Assembly: GCA_024349245.1 (NCBI GenBank)
Contig: JALDNG010000025.1
Span: 976,501-1,040,500 of the forward strand
Length of the DNA stretch: 64,000 bases
Direction of reading: 5' to 3'
Origin: Neodontobutis hainanensis
Lineage: Eukaryota; Chordata; Actinopteri; Gobiiformes; Odontobutidae
Part shown: positions 19,701 to 32,040 of the stretch, in pieces
Layout of the letters: every line of letters starts with the position of its first letter
Numbering within the stretch: the first letter of the stretch is position 1
Made by a program: the position numbers and the translations under genes
Notes under the pieces: generated by a model
Databases searched by the model: none
The model's input: the letters and a program-made list of their open reading frames with translations, nothing else
What the model was told of the DNA's origin: nothing

Positions 19701-20120
19701 ACAGGAAAATAAATTTGTCCGTAAAAATATATTTGAATACATACCAGTTGCAACATTATTACATATTAAACACGTATTTCATTTAGGAGAACCCGGTGAA
19801 TGTTTTCACACTTTTTACATGTGTACTGGGAATGTAGGCCTATCCCTGTTTTTTAAGCTATTGGTACAAAATAAGTTACCCTCGGGGAAATAAAGGTTTC
19901 ATTTATTCTTTCTTGAGGCTAGCCCAGTGGTGTCGGCAGGCCGTGTTTGGAGTCGACCACACCTAACTGGGAAATCATGTGTGAGCAGCTGACTGTGAGG
20001 GACTGTCTGCAGTCTCTGGAAATCCCGCTGTCTTTCAGCGCTGTTCTGTCCCGGACCACATGTGCTCTTTAACGTCCAACGACTCGGCGAAACCGCACCG
20101 CTGATGTACTGATTACTACT
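19600..20120 (-). promoter_or_regulatory. Likely kidins220 promoter region (CpG-enriched)
   Basis: In otherwise AT-rich DNA this stretch has many CpG and CCGG/CGGCG words (for example at 19625-19690 and 20030-20105). It sits just upstream, for minus-strand reading, of the donor at 19532. No TATA box or TSS can be fixed from sequence alone. Confidence 0.35.
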
Positions 20121-20870
20121 GCCACTTGATTTGGATCAACGCACGAGGATAACAGGGCAACCATTCACCTGCTGTCTGTCCTACCTGTCACTACAGTGAC
20201 TGTGGCAATTCCATCACTATACCGCCCACATTACAACTTTAGGCATATAACAATGAATAAGTGTCTATTAATCAAAAGGGGGGAAAAGCATGTGAAAACA
20301 CAGTGTAATACGCCTCTGGTTTAGCCGATCTTGGTTAGAAACTGCTAACCCAATAAAAGAACAAAGATTACCTTGACCAGTATGTTATCTTTTGATTTAA
20401 CCAGGGCTTAATTTGTGGAGAACATGAGGGAATATATTCCCCCCAACTCCTAAAGCACCAGGACCTGTTTGAATGGATCCAACACCTCTTTTTTATAGTT
20501 TTTTTAAAAAAAAGAAAGGTTTCTAAAAAGTTAACATGGCTTGCTTTTAAACATGTTTAACTCAGCCTGTAGAAATGTATCATTAGTTTGTTAAAAGGCT
20601 GTCATTTGGATACAAAAAGCTAAAATGCAGTATTCATAACGTGTTCCTTTATTTTTCCTTCTCAATGCTGGGGGACTACTTCTCTAAAATATTCTGTGTT
20701 CCCCCACTTCCAGTTTTAAACATCAGTGATAAACCTTTACTTTTGTTTAAAAGCAAGCTTTTAATGTAACTTAACCAACAAACATGATCCTGTTCTAATA
20801 AAATGTGTAGTTGTGAGTAGTGACATATATTAAACATAAATTCACTCCACAATTTTAGTGTTTAAAAATA
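19701..20870. other. Space between kidins220 and mboat2
   Basis: Holds the CpG-enriched part described above (to about 20120) and then AT-rich DNA with no gene that I can support. Confidence 0.4.
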
Positions 20871-20876
20871 ATTCTC

Positions 20877-20882
20877 TTTATT
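20877..20882 (-). terminator. Candidate poly(A) signal of mboat2
   Basis: AATAAA on the minus strand, about 2.9 kb past the mboat2 stop codon. Others nearer the stop fall inside the hAT element (near 21655 and 22867), so the true 3' end is undecided. Confidence 0.3.
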
Positions 20883-21630
20883 TTCCAACATAAATCAGAA
20901 TTTGAATGTACTGTTATACAAATCTTTCAATAAATCTGCTTTTTCTCACACAAAAATAACCATTATGTTAACCAGGCGCACACATACTGAATGGACACAT
21001 GCGCGCTCACGGACAAACAAAACAAACACACAGACAGGCCGCTCACACGTAAAACATAAAAACGCGCCAGTCATGATTTGGCACTTCGGACACATGGAGC
21101 AGTTTGCATTGATCTGCTGGTTCGGGTGGCCATGCAGTGCAATAGAACGTTTGTAGAGTGACATCTGTATTTATCTTGCGGGCCCCCAAAATCATCTTCA
21201 CCGGGCCCTGGCTACGAGTAAAGAGTCGACTGCAGAGCGCACGGAAACATCACATGAATACTTGTACACACACAGTTATGGCAGGAGTATGGAGATGTTA
21301 GAAAATGTTAAAAGGAAACAAAGACCGCTTCACTATTTCTTTGTGTTATTACAGAACACAAAACACTGAAAATGTACTAAACTCCTGTCATTATGATGTG
21401 AAAATGTTCCTCGCAGAAAGGTTTAGTCATTTTGGCAAGGTTTTTATGGAATGATGTGAAAACAATAAAAGGACCCAGTGTCTCTTAACACCATACAGTA
21501 AATGCACCCCTTCTACAATTAATGAAACTATTTATATAACAGCTCATCTATACCTTCAAATTTGTACAACAATGTCTTCCCTCACAGCCAAATGTCAAAT
21601 TACTCACTTCTAAATATGTAGACTTTATAC

Positions 21631-22956
21631 CAGGGCTGCACAATATATTGCAAATTTATTGTTATGGCGAAATCATCAATCGCAACAACTGGTTTCGCAA
21701 AAACGCTAAGGCCTGGAAATTTACTTTTTACCTCAAAATCCAAGCAAAGCTTTAAATCAAACTGCGGTCTGACTGAATAAAAACTTCACTTTAGTCCTGG
21801 GCGCTGTACTATGAAGCCATTTAAACCCACCCCAGACATGTCTTGTCTACCCAGTTAGAAAAAACCTAACATTCCCCGTCTGGATCAGTGGGATCACGAA
21901 GCGGGGTTATCATTTGGTTCAGTTAACCCTGGGTTTGTCTGTGGAGCTGAAACAGGTGGAGTTGAGACTAGTTCATCCTTCACATCAACAAGTTTGAGAT
22001 ATATCAAGAAGACAACGAACACAAAACTAGACTAAGTCCATGCAAAATAAACAGCACTATATACTGAATGATCACCAAAGTCCAGTGTAGCGCCAACTGT
22101 TGAAATGTCAAGTTACCATCTTTATCACGTTCTAGTCATCAGTGGATCTCAATATGTTTGGTTGGCGTAAGTGGAGCAACAGACATACAACAGGATGGAT
22201 TTTATACTGCTTCTATATCCTTTTGAACAACAGAAAGCAGCCAGTGGCCGTCTGAAATCAGTGAGCTGCAGGATGGAATGCCAAGAACAACTGAATTTCA
22301 CAATCTCACTAGTCAAAGTTTATGATTGCTGCATGTTTGTGCTCCAGTCAGCTGTGCTGCTTGTGCAGTCACGTCTTTCTCTTTTCCTCCTCGACGCAGG
22401 CAAATTGTTTCTCATTCCCCGATTTTGTATCTCTACTGAGATCTACCTCAATAGACAGTAAACCAGCTTTGGGGTACCAAAAAATCCATCTAAAGCATAA
22501 TATTCACAGTCCAAACGCTGGCCTTACTCATTGTGTCCAATGATGTGGCAGTACCAGCCATTCTGGGCTTGTTTTAGGTTTGACAAAGTGCTTCTCTGAC
22601 TGATTCTCTGAAAACTGCAGTTGATAAATCCAATCACCTCGAGGTGTTCATTTAAAGTACCTGCCCTTCCAAATGATACTGGAGCAGTCTATTTTCTGTG
22701 GAGCAGTTTTATCTGGCAGAGTCAGGTTAACGAAAACCAATGGTTAACCTTGAAGTTACCGCAAACCTCTTAATCCAGCTTCGTAGTACAGGGCCCTGAT
22801 TTTATATTGATTTAGGTCCTGCTTTGAAGAGTGAAAATTAGTCCAGAGTCTTATATTTCTGTATATTTTTATTTCTATGCTCATTCAAATATCGCAGGTC
22901 ATAACGTTATTGCAAAATTTAAAGTAGTTATTGTATTAAAATATAGTGCAGCCCTA
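21631..22956. mobile_element. hAT-like element interrupted by a Harbinger element
   Basis: Ends CAGGGCTGCACAATAT (left) and TAGGGCTGCACTATAT (right, reversed) with near-identical 8-bp flanks ctttatac and ctctatac. The hAT itself is only about 330 bp, a MITE. The rest is the nested insertion at 21799-22796. It lies downstream of the mboat2 stop codon, possibly in the 3'UTR. Confidence 0.8.
21799..22796. mobile_element. PIF/Harbinger-like element nested in the hAT
   Basis: Inverted ends GGGCGCTGTACTATGAAGC and GGGCCCTGTACTACGAAGC (right end reversed). The exact 3-bp target duplication is unclear. It has no intact transposase. A fragment (22220-22265) is repeated at 12160-12235. Confidence 0.6.
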
Positions 22957-23757
22957 CTCTATACTGATCCAGTGATGTAAACAACCCATTGCTTTTCCCT
23001 AATTTGAAAATATTTCTAACATTTTAATACACTCAATACGCTCAAATAAACTTCACAATTAAGTCAGAAATTGTTAAAATATGGTATGATAAATCACAAC
23101 GATGTAAATAAGCTCCCTTTTTAAAACACACACATGAAAACGATCGAGTCGTGTTGGTCAGAAAGCAGCAGATATGAAAAGAAACTCTTGAGTGCATACT
23201 GTAGACGGCTGAACTCTCTCTAATACCAACACATGGAGAATGGACTTTTGAATAGTGTCATCACAAACATCTACAAAACATGTACGACATGAATTCATCT
23301 CGCGTTTTAAAAAAAGACAGAAATCAAAACTTTGAGGATCGTAAGGCCCGTTTGTAATTGGCAGCTGATGATAAAAAGGTTATGTTTCTTTGACGTGACA
23401 ACGTTTCTTATTCCGCCTTGTACCTAAAACCCAGGCCTGTATCCAGACAATGACAAAAACCCTCCACATACACCTTTTTTCTGCTTGTGAAAACCCGTGA
23501 CACAATGGCCTTAGGGATAATCACCTGTACATAGAGGGTTTAAGGCAACTTGGAAGTCTTCTCATCAACTAATGCAATGCTCTCACTGGTTTTCATTTAA
23601 ATCTTCTGATATCCAAAAGTGGAATTGTCATCCTTGCTACTGGAAGTTTTGACCGGACGCTGACTCGTGTTTAGGATTCTCTCCAATATTTGGTTCTTTT
23701 GTCATGTAAACAGACCCACGTTGGTTCCTCGTTTTGTCTCCAGTGTTTTTCTGCTGC

Positions 23758-23920
23758 TCATGAGGCCTTCTCTTTCTGGTTGCAGTTGTTGTCTGTGCTG
23801 TTGTGATCCGCCTGGGGCTCCTCCAGGCCGTCCTGCTGCCGTTTAGCTGGCCGGCGCTTCTTGACCCGTAGCGCCAGGACCACTAGCCCGCACAGGAAGT
23901 GTAGACAGAAGTACCAGGAA
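23758..23920 (-). CDS. mboat2: mboat2 last coding exon, with stop
   Basis: 163 nt including TGA at 23758-23760: SWYFCLHFLCGLVVLALRVK, then a basic, polar cytosolic tail ending QKEKAS. Acceptor tttcag. The 3'UTR follows in the same exon toward lower positions. Confidence 0.94.
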
Positions 23921-26900
23921 CTGAAAAGATAGGATTTATAACAGTGAATTAGTAACTCAAACTGGCTTTGTTTTTAATAGATAATGTAATAAATAATACT
24001 CCACAGGGGGCCAGGAACATGTCAGCCAAAAATAACCAAGTCATTTGATGAAAGATAAATGACTTTAATCTGAAAATAATTACATACATTCATTCACTGA
24101 TTTATTTTTTCTGTTTCAAATAATCGTGTGACTGCACAATGACTTCATCAGACAAATGTATTTTCCTTGTTGTTATTTTCACATGGTGTCCACACTCGCC
24201 TGTGTCATGAATATGAAAAGACTAGCTTGAAACTGATGGCAATGTTTATGTGGTATGAGTAGTACATTTTAAGCCTATAGCTTGAACACTTGAACATGCC
24301 TTAACCGCGTGGCTCGTACGGGTTTTCATCCTTGTCCATGACAAATTCCGCAGCCTATTTCAGACAAATACATGTAACACGCTGACTTTACCTCTACCTT
24401 GCTATGAGGCAATTACCTGTCAATGTGCCACTATTATAGTACCGCTTAATACAGTTGTGCTCATAAGTTTACATACCCTGGCAGAATTTGGCCATTTTTC
24501 AGAGAATATGAATTATTACACAAAAAAAATATATTTCACTCATAGTTAGTGGTTGGGTGAAGCCATTTATTGTCAAACAACTGTGTTTCCTCTTCTTAAA
24601 TCATAATGTAAATAGAAACTACCCAAATGACCCTGATCAAAAGTTTACATTCCCCAGTTCTTAATATTGTGTATTGCCACCTTTAACATCAATGACAACT
24701 TGAAGTATTTTGTGGTAGTTGTGGCTGAGACTCTTTATTTTCTCAGGTGGTAACGCTGCTCATTCTTCTTGGAAAAAAAAAAAAAAATCCATTTCATGTA
24801 AATTCTTGGGCTGTCCTGCACGAACTGCACATTTGAGATCTCCCCAGCTCAATGATACTGAGGTCAGGAGACTGAAAAGTCCAGTCCAGAACCTTCACTT
24901 TATGCTGCTGTAGCCAATGACAGGTCGACTTGGATTGTTGTCATGTTTGATTGTCCCATCCGCAGCTCCCGGGCTGATGAGTGCAAATTTTTTTGTATTT
25001 TCTGATAACATGCTGCATAAATCTTTTCCTGTGCCTTTGTAGCTCACAGGAGGAATGGTGTACCTATCATCATAGGCCTTGTTGACTCCTCTCCAAATGT
25101 AACATATTTGGATGTGGCCAAAAAGTTCAGTTTTAACTCACTGACCTTTTATACTCATACACTGATTACAAGCAAACAGATCACAGATGAGGATGGTTAC
25201 CTTTAGTAGCCATTCAAACCCGTTTGTGTTACTTGTGTGCATGTTATCAGGCCAAAGTCACCAACTTTCGATCAGGGTCAATTGGGTAGTTTCTGTTGTA
25301 ATTATGATTTTTAAAAGTAAACACAGTTGTTTGACAACAAATGGCTTCACCCAACCAGTAACTATGACTGAAAAAAAGGTTTTTGTGTTATCATTCATAT
25401 TCTCTGATAAAGAAAAAAACGTAATTGAAAGATTTGGCAGAACATGCAGCACCAGAGCAACCCTCTGGCCACAACAAATAACAATATTATCATTTTAGTA
25501 ATACAAGAGTGGAGAACACATCAGTAAAAGGAGTAAAAACTGAACTCACAAGTGACAGGACAAAAACAGAAACAACTCATACTATATCATGTCTTATACT
25601 ACCTCCGTCTGACAGTGTTGTAACCTTTGAGCAAAGAAAAGTACCTGCTGCATGTGTCACTATGGTGCTGTAAACTGGTGTGTGACAGATACTGTCACTC
25701 ATTTGTCGTAAATCACCTCAAGAGCAAAACATTACAAATATAATGTATAATATACAGTACAGTATAATGTTTTTTATTTGCATAGTTGATTTAAAAAAAA
25801 AACTACAGTTATCACAACCCCCCCACCCCCTACCCCCACCTCCCTTTGGGGTCTCGCAACCCCCACTTTTGGAACCCCTGATCTAAATAACACTGGCAAT
25901 TGTCCGGATTTTATTTCATGGCAGTAGCCCAGAGATGTTAGGCCTTTTTCTTTTATTTGCTTCTCATCAATCCTCCCTATCCTCTGCTCATTAAACTGCC
26001 TCGTTAACTTTAACTGTTACACAGAGGACCGGGGCTAATGAGAGAGGGGCAGTAACTCCATTTGCACGCATAATATTATATAATCTTACACAATAACAGA
26101 ATAAACTCCTGGATTAACACAGTCAGAAACACACATTATCTTCCTCTCTGGTAAAACGGTACTCATGTGACATGTATTTGTACGTGTGCATGTGCTTCAT
26201 ACCTGTAGAATTTAAGTGAGGGGCCCACGGCGAGTAGGACAAATGGTACTACTGTGTAGCTAATGGCCACTTGAGTGGAAACCCACGTGATGACATCATA
26301 GATTCGCTTGTGTGCGTCAGAAACCAAGAAGTACGGCCTGATGTTATGTCTGACCTGAAAAAGAACATGTTTTATCTTATGTTTCATTAAAGAAACACTA
26401 TAACCTTTCAGAATGTGCAGCCACTTAAAAAGTCTCTCTGCAACTGCACTGCTGCAAACTCACATCATTGATTTGGGAGATATGTATTAAGCGCCTTACT
26501 TAAAAGATACAGCACCATGTCTACAAAAGAGTTATTTTTACGCTTCCTTGTCAGGGAATCATCCAATCAACTTTAAGGCTAAACTACATACTTACTACAT
26601 AATTAATGGCTCTACATCTTCATGAAAAAAGTTATATGTGTTACTTTAAAAATATACTACTTACAATCACTGTTGTTTTCGTTGTCTTTAGATCTTATAT
26701 TTCCCAAACACATAAAAGGCACTAGATACATTACTGCATTCATGTGCTCCTCAGAAATTCTGTAGATTAAAGCCTGACATGTTGCCTTAATCTTTATTTT
26801 GTATAGCCTCATTTGCACTTTATTTTATTGTTATTTTAACTAAATTGCATGAACACAAAATCCTATTTCTCTCAAATATTGTTCACAAATCTGTCCAAAT

Positions 26901-29768
26901 CTGTGTTAGTGAGTACTTCTCCTTTGCCGAAATAATTCATCCACCTCACAAGTGTGGTATATATACAAGTTACTGATTAGAGAGCATGATTATTGTACAG
27001 GTGTGCCTTAGACTGGCCACTCTTAAAAAAAGTGTCTAAAATGTTATCAACAGCAGAGCTAATATTTCAAGTTGAAAGCACCTAAACAAGTTTATTTGTG
27101 AAACTAGAATATATATGAGAATATATATGCCGCATAATATGTAAAAGACTCCATTTCCATTCTAAACCAGCATGTGCAGTAGTTTTAAAATGTAGTGGGT
27201 CATTATTCCCTGTATCCCTCAAAGGAAAGCCCTCACTTTCCCGTCAGCTCCATAGTCCAAGTGCATCATCTAATCAACCCTCCTGGAGTACATTATCTAG
27301 AATGACTCCACTGTCTTTGCACAAATATCTCCTCATCTCCTCCTTTAAACAAGTAAAGAGCTCTGGCTTTAGTGGAGATTAGTGGTAATGGCCTCACTCT
27401 TAAAATGACTGAGTGGTGTACTAGTCCATAAAGGGATTCTGGTGAGTGTTTGTGGTATGCTTAAGTAGTAACAGTAAATCTAGGAGGCTCTCACTGAGCA
27501 TTGGACCAATCAAATAATAGAATTTGAGGTTATCCTACTAAATACAGACATAGAAGTCTATTTAAGATTCCGTTTGTGGGAGTACTTACTGCACGTGCCG
27601 CCATTGTCACAACTATTCCAGTGACAAAGGTTAGATAATACCCGGGGTATACTCCATGCCACAAGGCCGACAGGAGGAACGTGGCCGCTGTAGGATTGAT
27701 GGGACATCGCTCGTAGCAGACCCTGGAGGGAAATGGGTTGAATATTTACCGAAAAAAAAATATATATATATATATAAACATTAAGAAAACCATATTACGC
27801 TTTTATGTTACTGTCCAATGTGCAGTAAGTAAAATAAAAGTTTAAATAGTTTAAATACAAAGGAAGGGTAGACATATACACATTATATATATATACATAA
27901 AGTTGTGCTCATACCCTGGCAGAATTTGTAATTTTTATTTGCCCATTTTTCAGAGAATCTGAATGATAACACAAAAATATTTTTTAATCACTCATAGTTA
28001 GTGGTTGAGTGAAGCCATTTAATGTCAAACAATTGTGTTTACTCTTTTTAAATCATAACTTCCCAAATGACCCTGATCAAAAGTTTACATAGCCCAGTTC
28101 TTAATACTGTGTATTGCCACCTTTACCATCAATGACAGTTGTGGATGAGGCTTTTGATTTTCTCAGATGGTGAAGCTGCCCCATCTTCTTGGATAAAAGC
28201 CTCCTGTTCCTGTAAATTCTTGGGCTGCCTTGCATGAACTGCAAGTTTGAGATCTCCACAGAGTGGCTCAATGATATTGAGGTCAGAGACTGAGAAGGCC
28301 AGTCCAGAACCTTGACTTTATGCTGCTGTAGCCAATGACAAGTCGACTTGGCCTTGTGATTTGGATTGTTGTCATGTTGGAATGTCCAAGTACGTCCCAT
28401 GCCCAGCTTCTGGGCTGATGAGTGCAAATTTTCCAGTATTCCAGTATTTTCTGATAACATGCTGCATTTATCTTGCTATTTTCCTGTACCTTTGTAGCTC
28501 ACACATCCCCAAAACATCAGTGATCCACCTCCATGTTTGACAGTAGGAATAGTGTACCTTTCATCCTAGGCCTGGTTATTCAAAATAATAGCAGTACAAT
28601 GTGACTAACCAGAATAATCCTGTTTTTTAGTATTTTTTATTGCTAAATGGCAAACAAGTTACCAGTAGGTGCAGTAGATTGTCAGAAAACAAACAAGACC
28701 CAGCATTCATGATATGCACGCTCTTAAGGCTGTGCAATTGCGCAATTAATTGAAAAGTAATTTGGTCTCACTCCAAATGACTTTGTTACAGAAGTTTTGA
28801 GGCTTGTCTCTGTGTTGTTTGGTGTATTGTAACCAGGATGCTTTGTGGCATTTGTGTAGTAATGGCTTTCTTCCAGCCACACCACCTTTTTTCACAGAAT
28901 CTTGTATTTCAGCTGTAAAGTTATTTTTGGGTTTTTCTTTGCATCCCAAACAGGTTTTTTGGACGTTGTGGCAGAAGTTTTTGCTGGTCTACCTGACTCT
29001 ACTTCTTAATTAGAGTTTGAACACTGCTGATTGGCATTCTCAAGTCCTTGGATTTCTTTTTAGATCCCTTTCCTGCTTTGTACAGTTCAATTACCTTTTC
29101 CCGCAGATCCTTTGACAATTCTTTTGCTTTTCCCATGACTCAGAATACAGAAACGTCTGTGCAGCACTGGATGACAGATACAAGGGTCAGAAACTCACTG
29201 ACCTTTTATACACACACGCTGATTATAAGCAAACACATCACAGGTGAGGATGGTTACCTTTAGTAGCCATTCTAACTCGTGTGCATGTTATCAGGCCAAA
29301 ATCACTAGGCTATATAAACTTTTGATCGGGGTCATTTGGGTAGTTTCTGTTGTCATTGTGATTTAAAAAGAGTTATAAACAATAGTTTGACAATAAATGG
29401 CTTCACCCAACCACTAACTATGAAGTTTTTTGTGTTATCATTCATGTTCTCTGAAAAATGGCCATACAATCACAAATTCTGCCAGGGTCTGTAAACTTAT
29501 GAGCACAACTGTATATATGTACAGTTGCGTCCATCAGTTTATAGCTTATTTGATATTTTTTTACATTATTTATTGGTCTTATGTTGGATGATTATGTCAA
29601 TTTGTAAAACTAATAAATTTACTTGGAGGACAAACACATATACAATAAGAAAACAGCTCTTTACCTTTTGAGCCAAAGAGATGTCTGGATATTCCAGTTA
29701 TCGAGGAACAATTTGAAACTTGTGGCAAACTGAAAATGAGAAATAAATAGTTGACTTTATTAATAAAA

Positions 29769-29807
<39 letters not shown>

Positions 29808-32006
29808 AGATATATAGATAGATATATATATATATATATTGATAGATATATAGATAGATATAGATATAGATAAGGGAGTGAAAAATTTGAACCTCAATAT
29901 CTAGAATTCGAAGATTGGATATCAGGTCCCATCGTGGGGAGCCATCTTTGTTGTATCCATTGAAGCCAAACCCTGCTGCATTGTTAATGGCGTCAGCTGC
30001 CCAGGAAAGGACAAAAAAGTGTTAGTTTTAAGAATGCTGTAACACCAGGTAATGATGGCTTGAGAAACTTGCACAAGATCATCAGCAGTGTCAGAAACAG
30101 ATGCTACGTCATGCATTTGTCATAAATTATAAACAACTACAGTTCATAGACTAAGACTAGATGGCACTACACTGCTGACAAACGTGTCTGTGGCATATTT
30201 ATGCTCTCCTGCAACAAAAGAACTGCTCCTCCTGAATTAGACAGACAATGTGGAAAGCAAATCAACATGTCTTTCCCCACTCAAGGTCAAATTGCGATTC
30301 ACTCACCCAGCGTCCAGACAAAGTAGTATTTGGGCCTGAGAGCCAGCATTGACAGGTATAGGTAGACGACCTGTACGTAGAACGGAGCAGACGAGAGAAA
30401 TTCATCATCAATGGCGTACTCCACTGGGAGAACCTTGCACAGTGACAGGTAGACGGCCAGAGAGATGGCACAGGTGCACAGCTTGGACACAATGGCATTC
30501 TGGAAGAGAGAGGAAGAGATAACGCTTAGTACTGGGCCTAGTCAAAAAGATTGAACAGGTAATTCTGATTCAAACATTAGCATAAGTGAATCAAGGTTGG
30601 ATGTTGAGCTTTGTTTCATGTTTTATATTTAGAGCACATTCCTGTCTTTGGATAAATGTATACACAGACTCTAATCTCAAACAGTAAATTATTCATGCAT
30701 GCTGCAGCAAGTACACGCAGACAGGGGCGGAGTGGAGTACTAAATTCACAGGGAGATTTATCACCTTAGTGGCCCCTCCACTACTAACCTGGCCCCTGGA
30801 TTTAGCGCATTAGGGTTGGGCAGTGCACAATAGTCCACAATTCACATACTACACTACACAAGATCACATGACAAAGAACCGATAAATGCTTGTCTGGGGC
30901 ACACATCTGAATACATGTTTGGATAACATTCAAGTCAATATGCAAACAGGCCCCTAGATGGCAGTAAACAAATACGACAAGTTCAAAGCTTTTAGGGTGG
31001 TTTAACACCGTTTCAAAAACCCTCCCTTTACTCTTTTTAACTTGAGCAGTTTTAACTAACTTTAACTACATGTCATTAGAATGTTTGCAAGTTGTGGGCC
31101 TATACGAGTTAATTTAAATAAGATAAGATCAAATTTTCAACCCTGGAAACAAAATATATCAACATGTTTTAGCTTATTTTCCCCTGCTCACTGCTCGTAC
31201 TTTGTTAGTTTTTTTTTTTTTTTTCTTTTTTTACTGTCGGTGGTTAGTTTAGTGAATGTTTTAAGTATTTATTTTACAGACAGCTATTCCAGCCTCACTT
31301 GGTCTGGTAAGTTTATATTTTACCAGTATAGGCCCTACGTCACCACTCAATCATATTTAGGGCTGCTAAACCCTTAGAAATGGGCTGGCAATTCCTATGG
31401 TATGGGGCCCCCTATATTAGGGGTGTGCACGGACATTCGAACATTCGGTCTGCTGTAATTATTCGATAAATAAAAATGCTATTCGAATTTCGCTATATTT
31501 TTGCATTTTCCTTGATGCGAGTGGCGCGGATGCAGCCGCCGCCACCAACGATGAAGAGGATGCGGCAATGCCCGCTCGTCGGAAAAGGCTGAGCCAGTTC
31601 TTCGGCGATGATTACAGAGAATCCAGCCGCGACGAGTGGGAACAGTTCTTGCTAGAGTCATGTATTCCACCAGATGAGGATCCCATTCAGTGGTGGAACG
31701 AAAACACGAAGCGCTTCACAAAACTTAGTCGCTTAGCACACCGTTACTTGTGTGCCCCGGCAACTTCTGTGCCGTCAGAGCGCGTTTTCTCCGCAGCCGG
31801 CCTCATTGTAACAGACTAAGGAGCCGACTTTTCCCCGATCATGTTGACATGCTTGTGTTCCAAGAACATGTAAAACAATAGAAAGAAAGCAAAAATGATT
31901 TGCTGACAGTTTAAAAGGGTTAAAGTTAAATGTAACCTAGGCTGCGTTCTGTAGGCTACAATAGCCTAATTGCTGCAGACGGCTTTATTTACGTTTTTTT
32001 GTTCAC

Positions 32007-32040
<34 letters not shown>

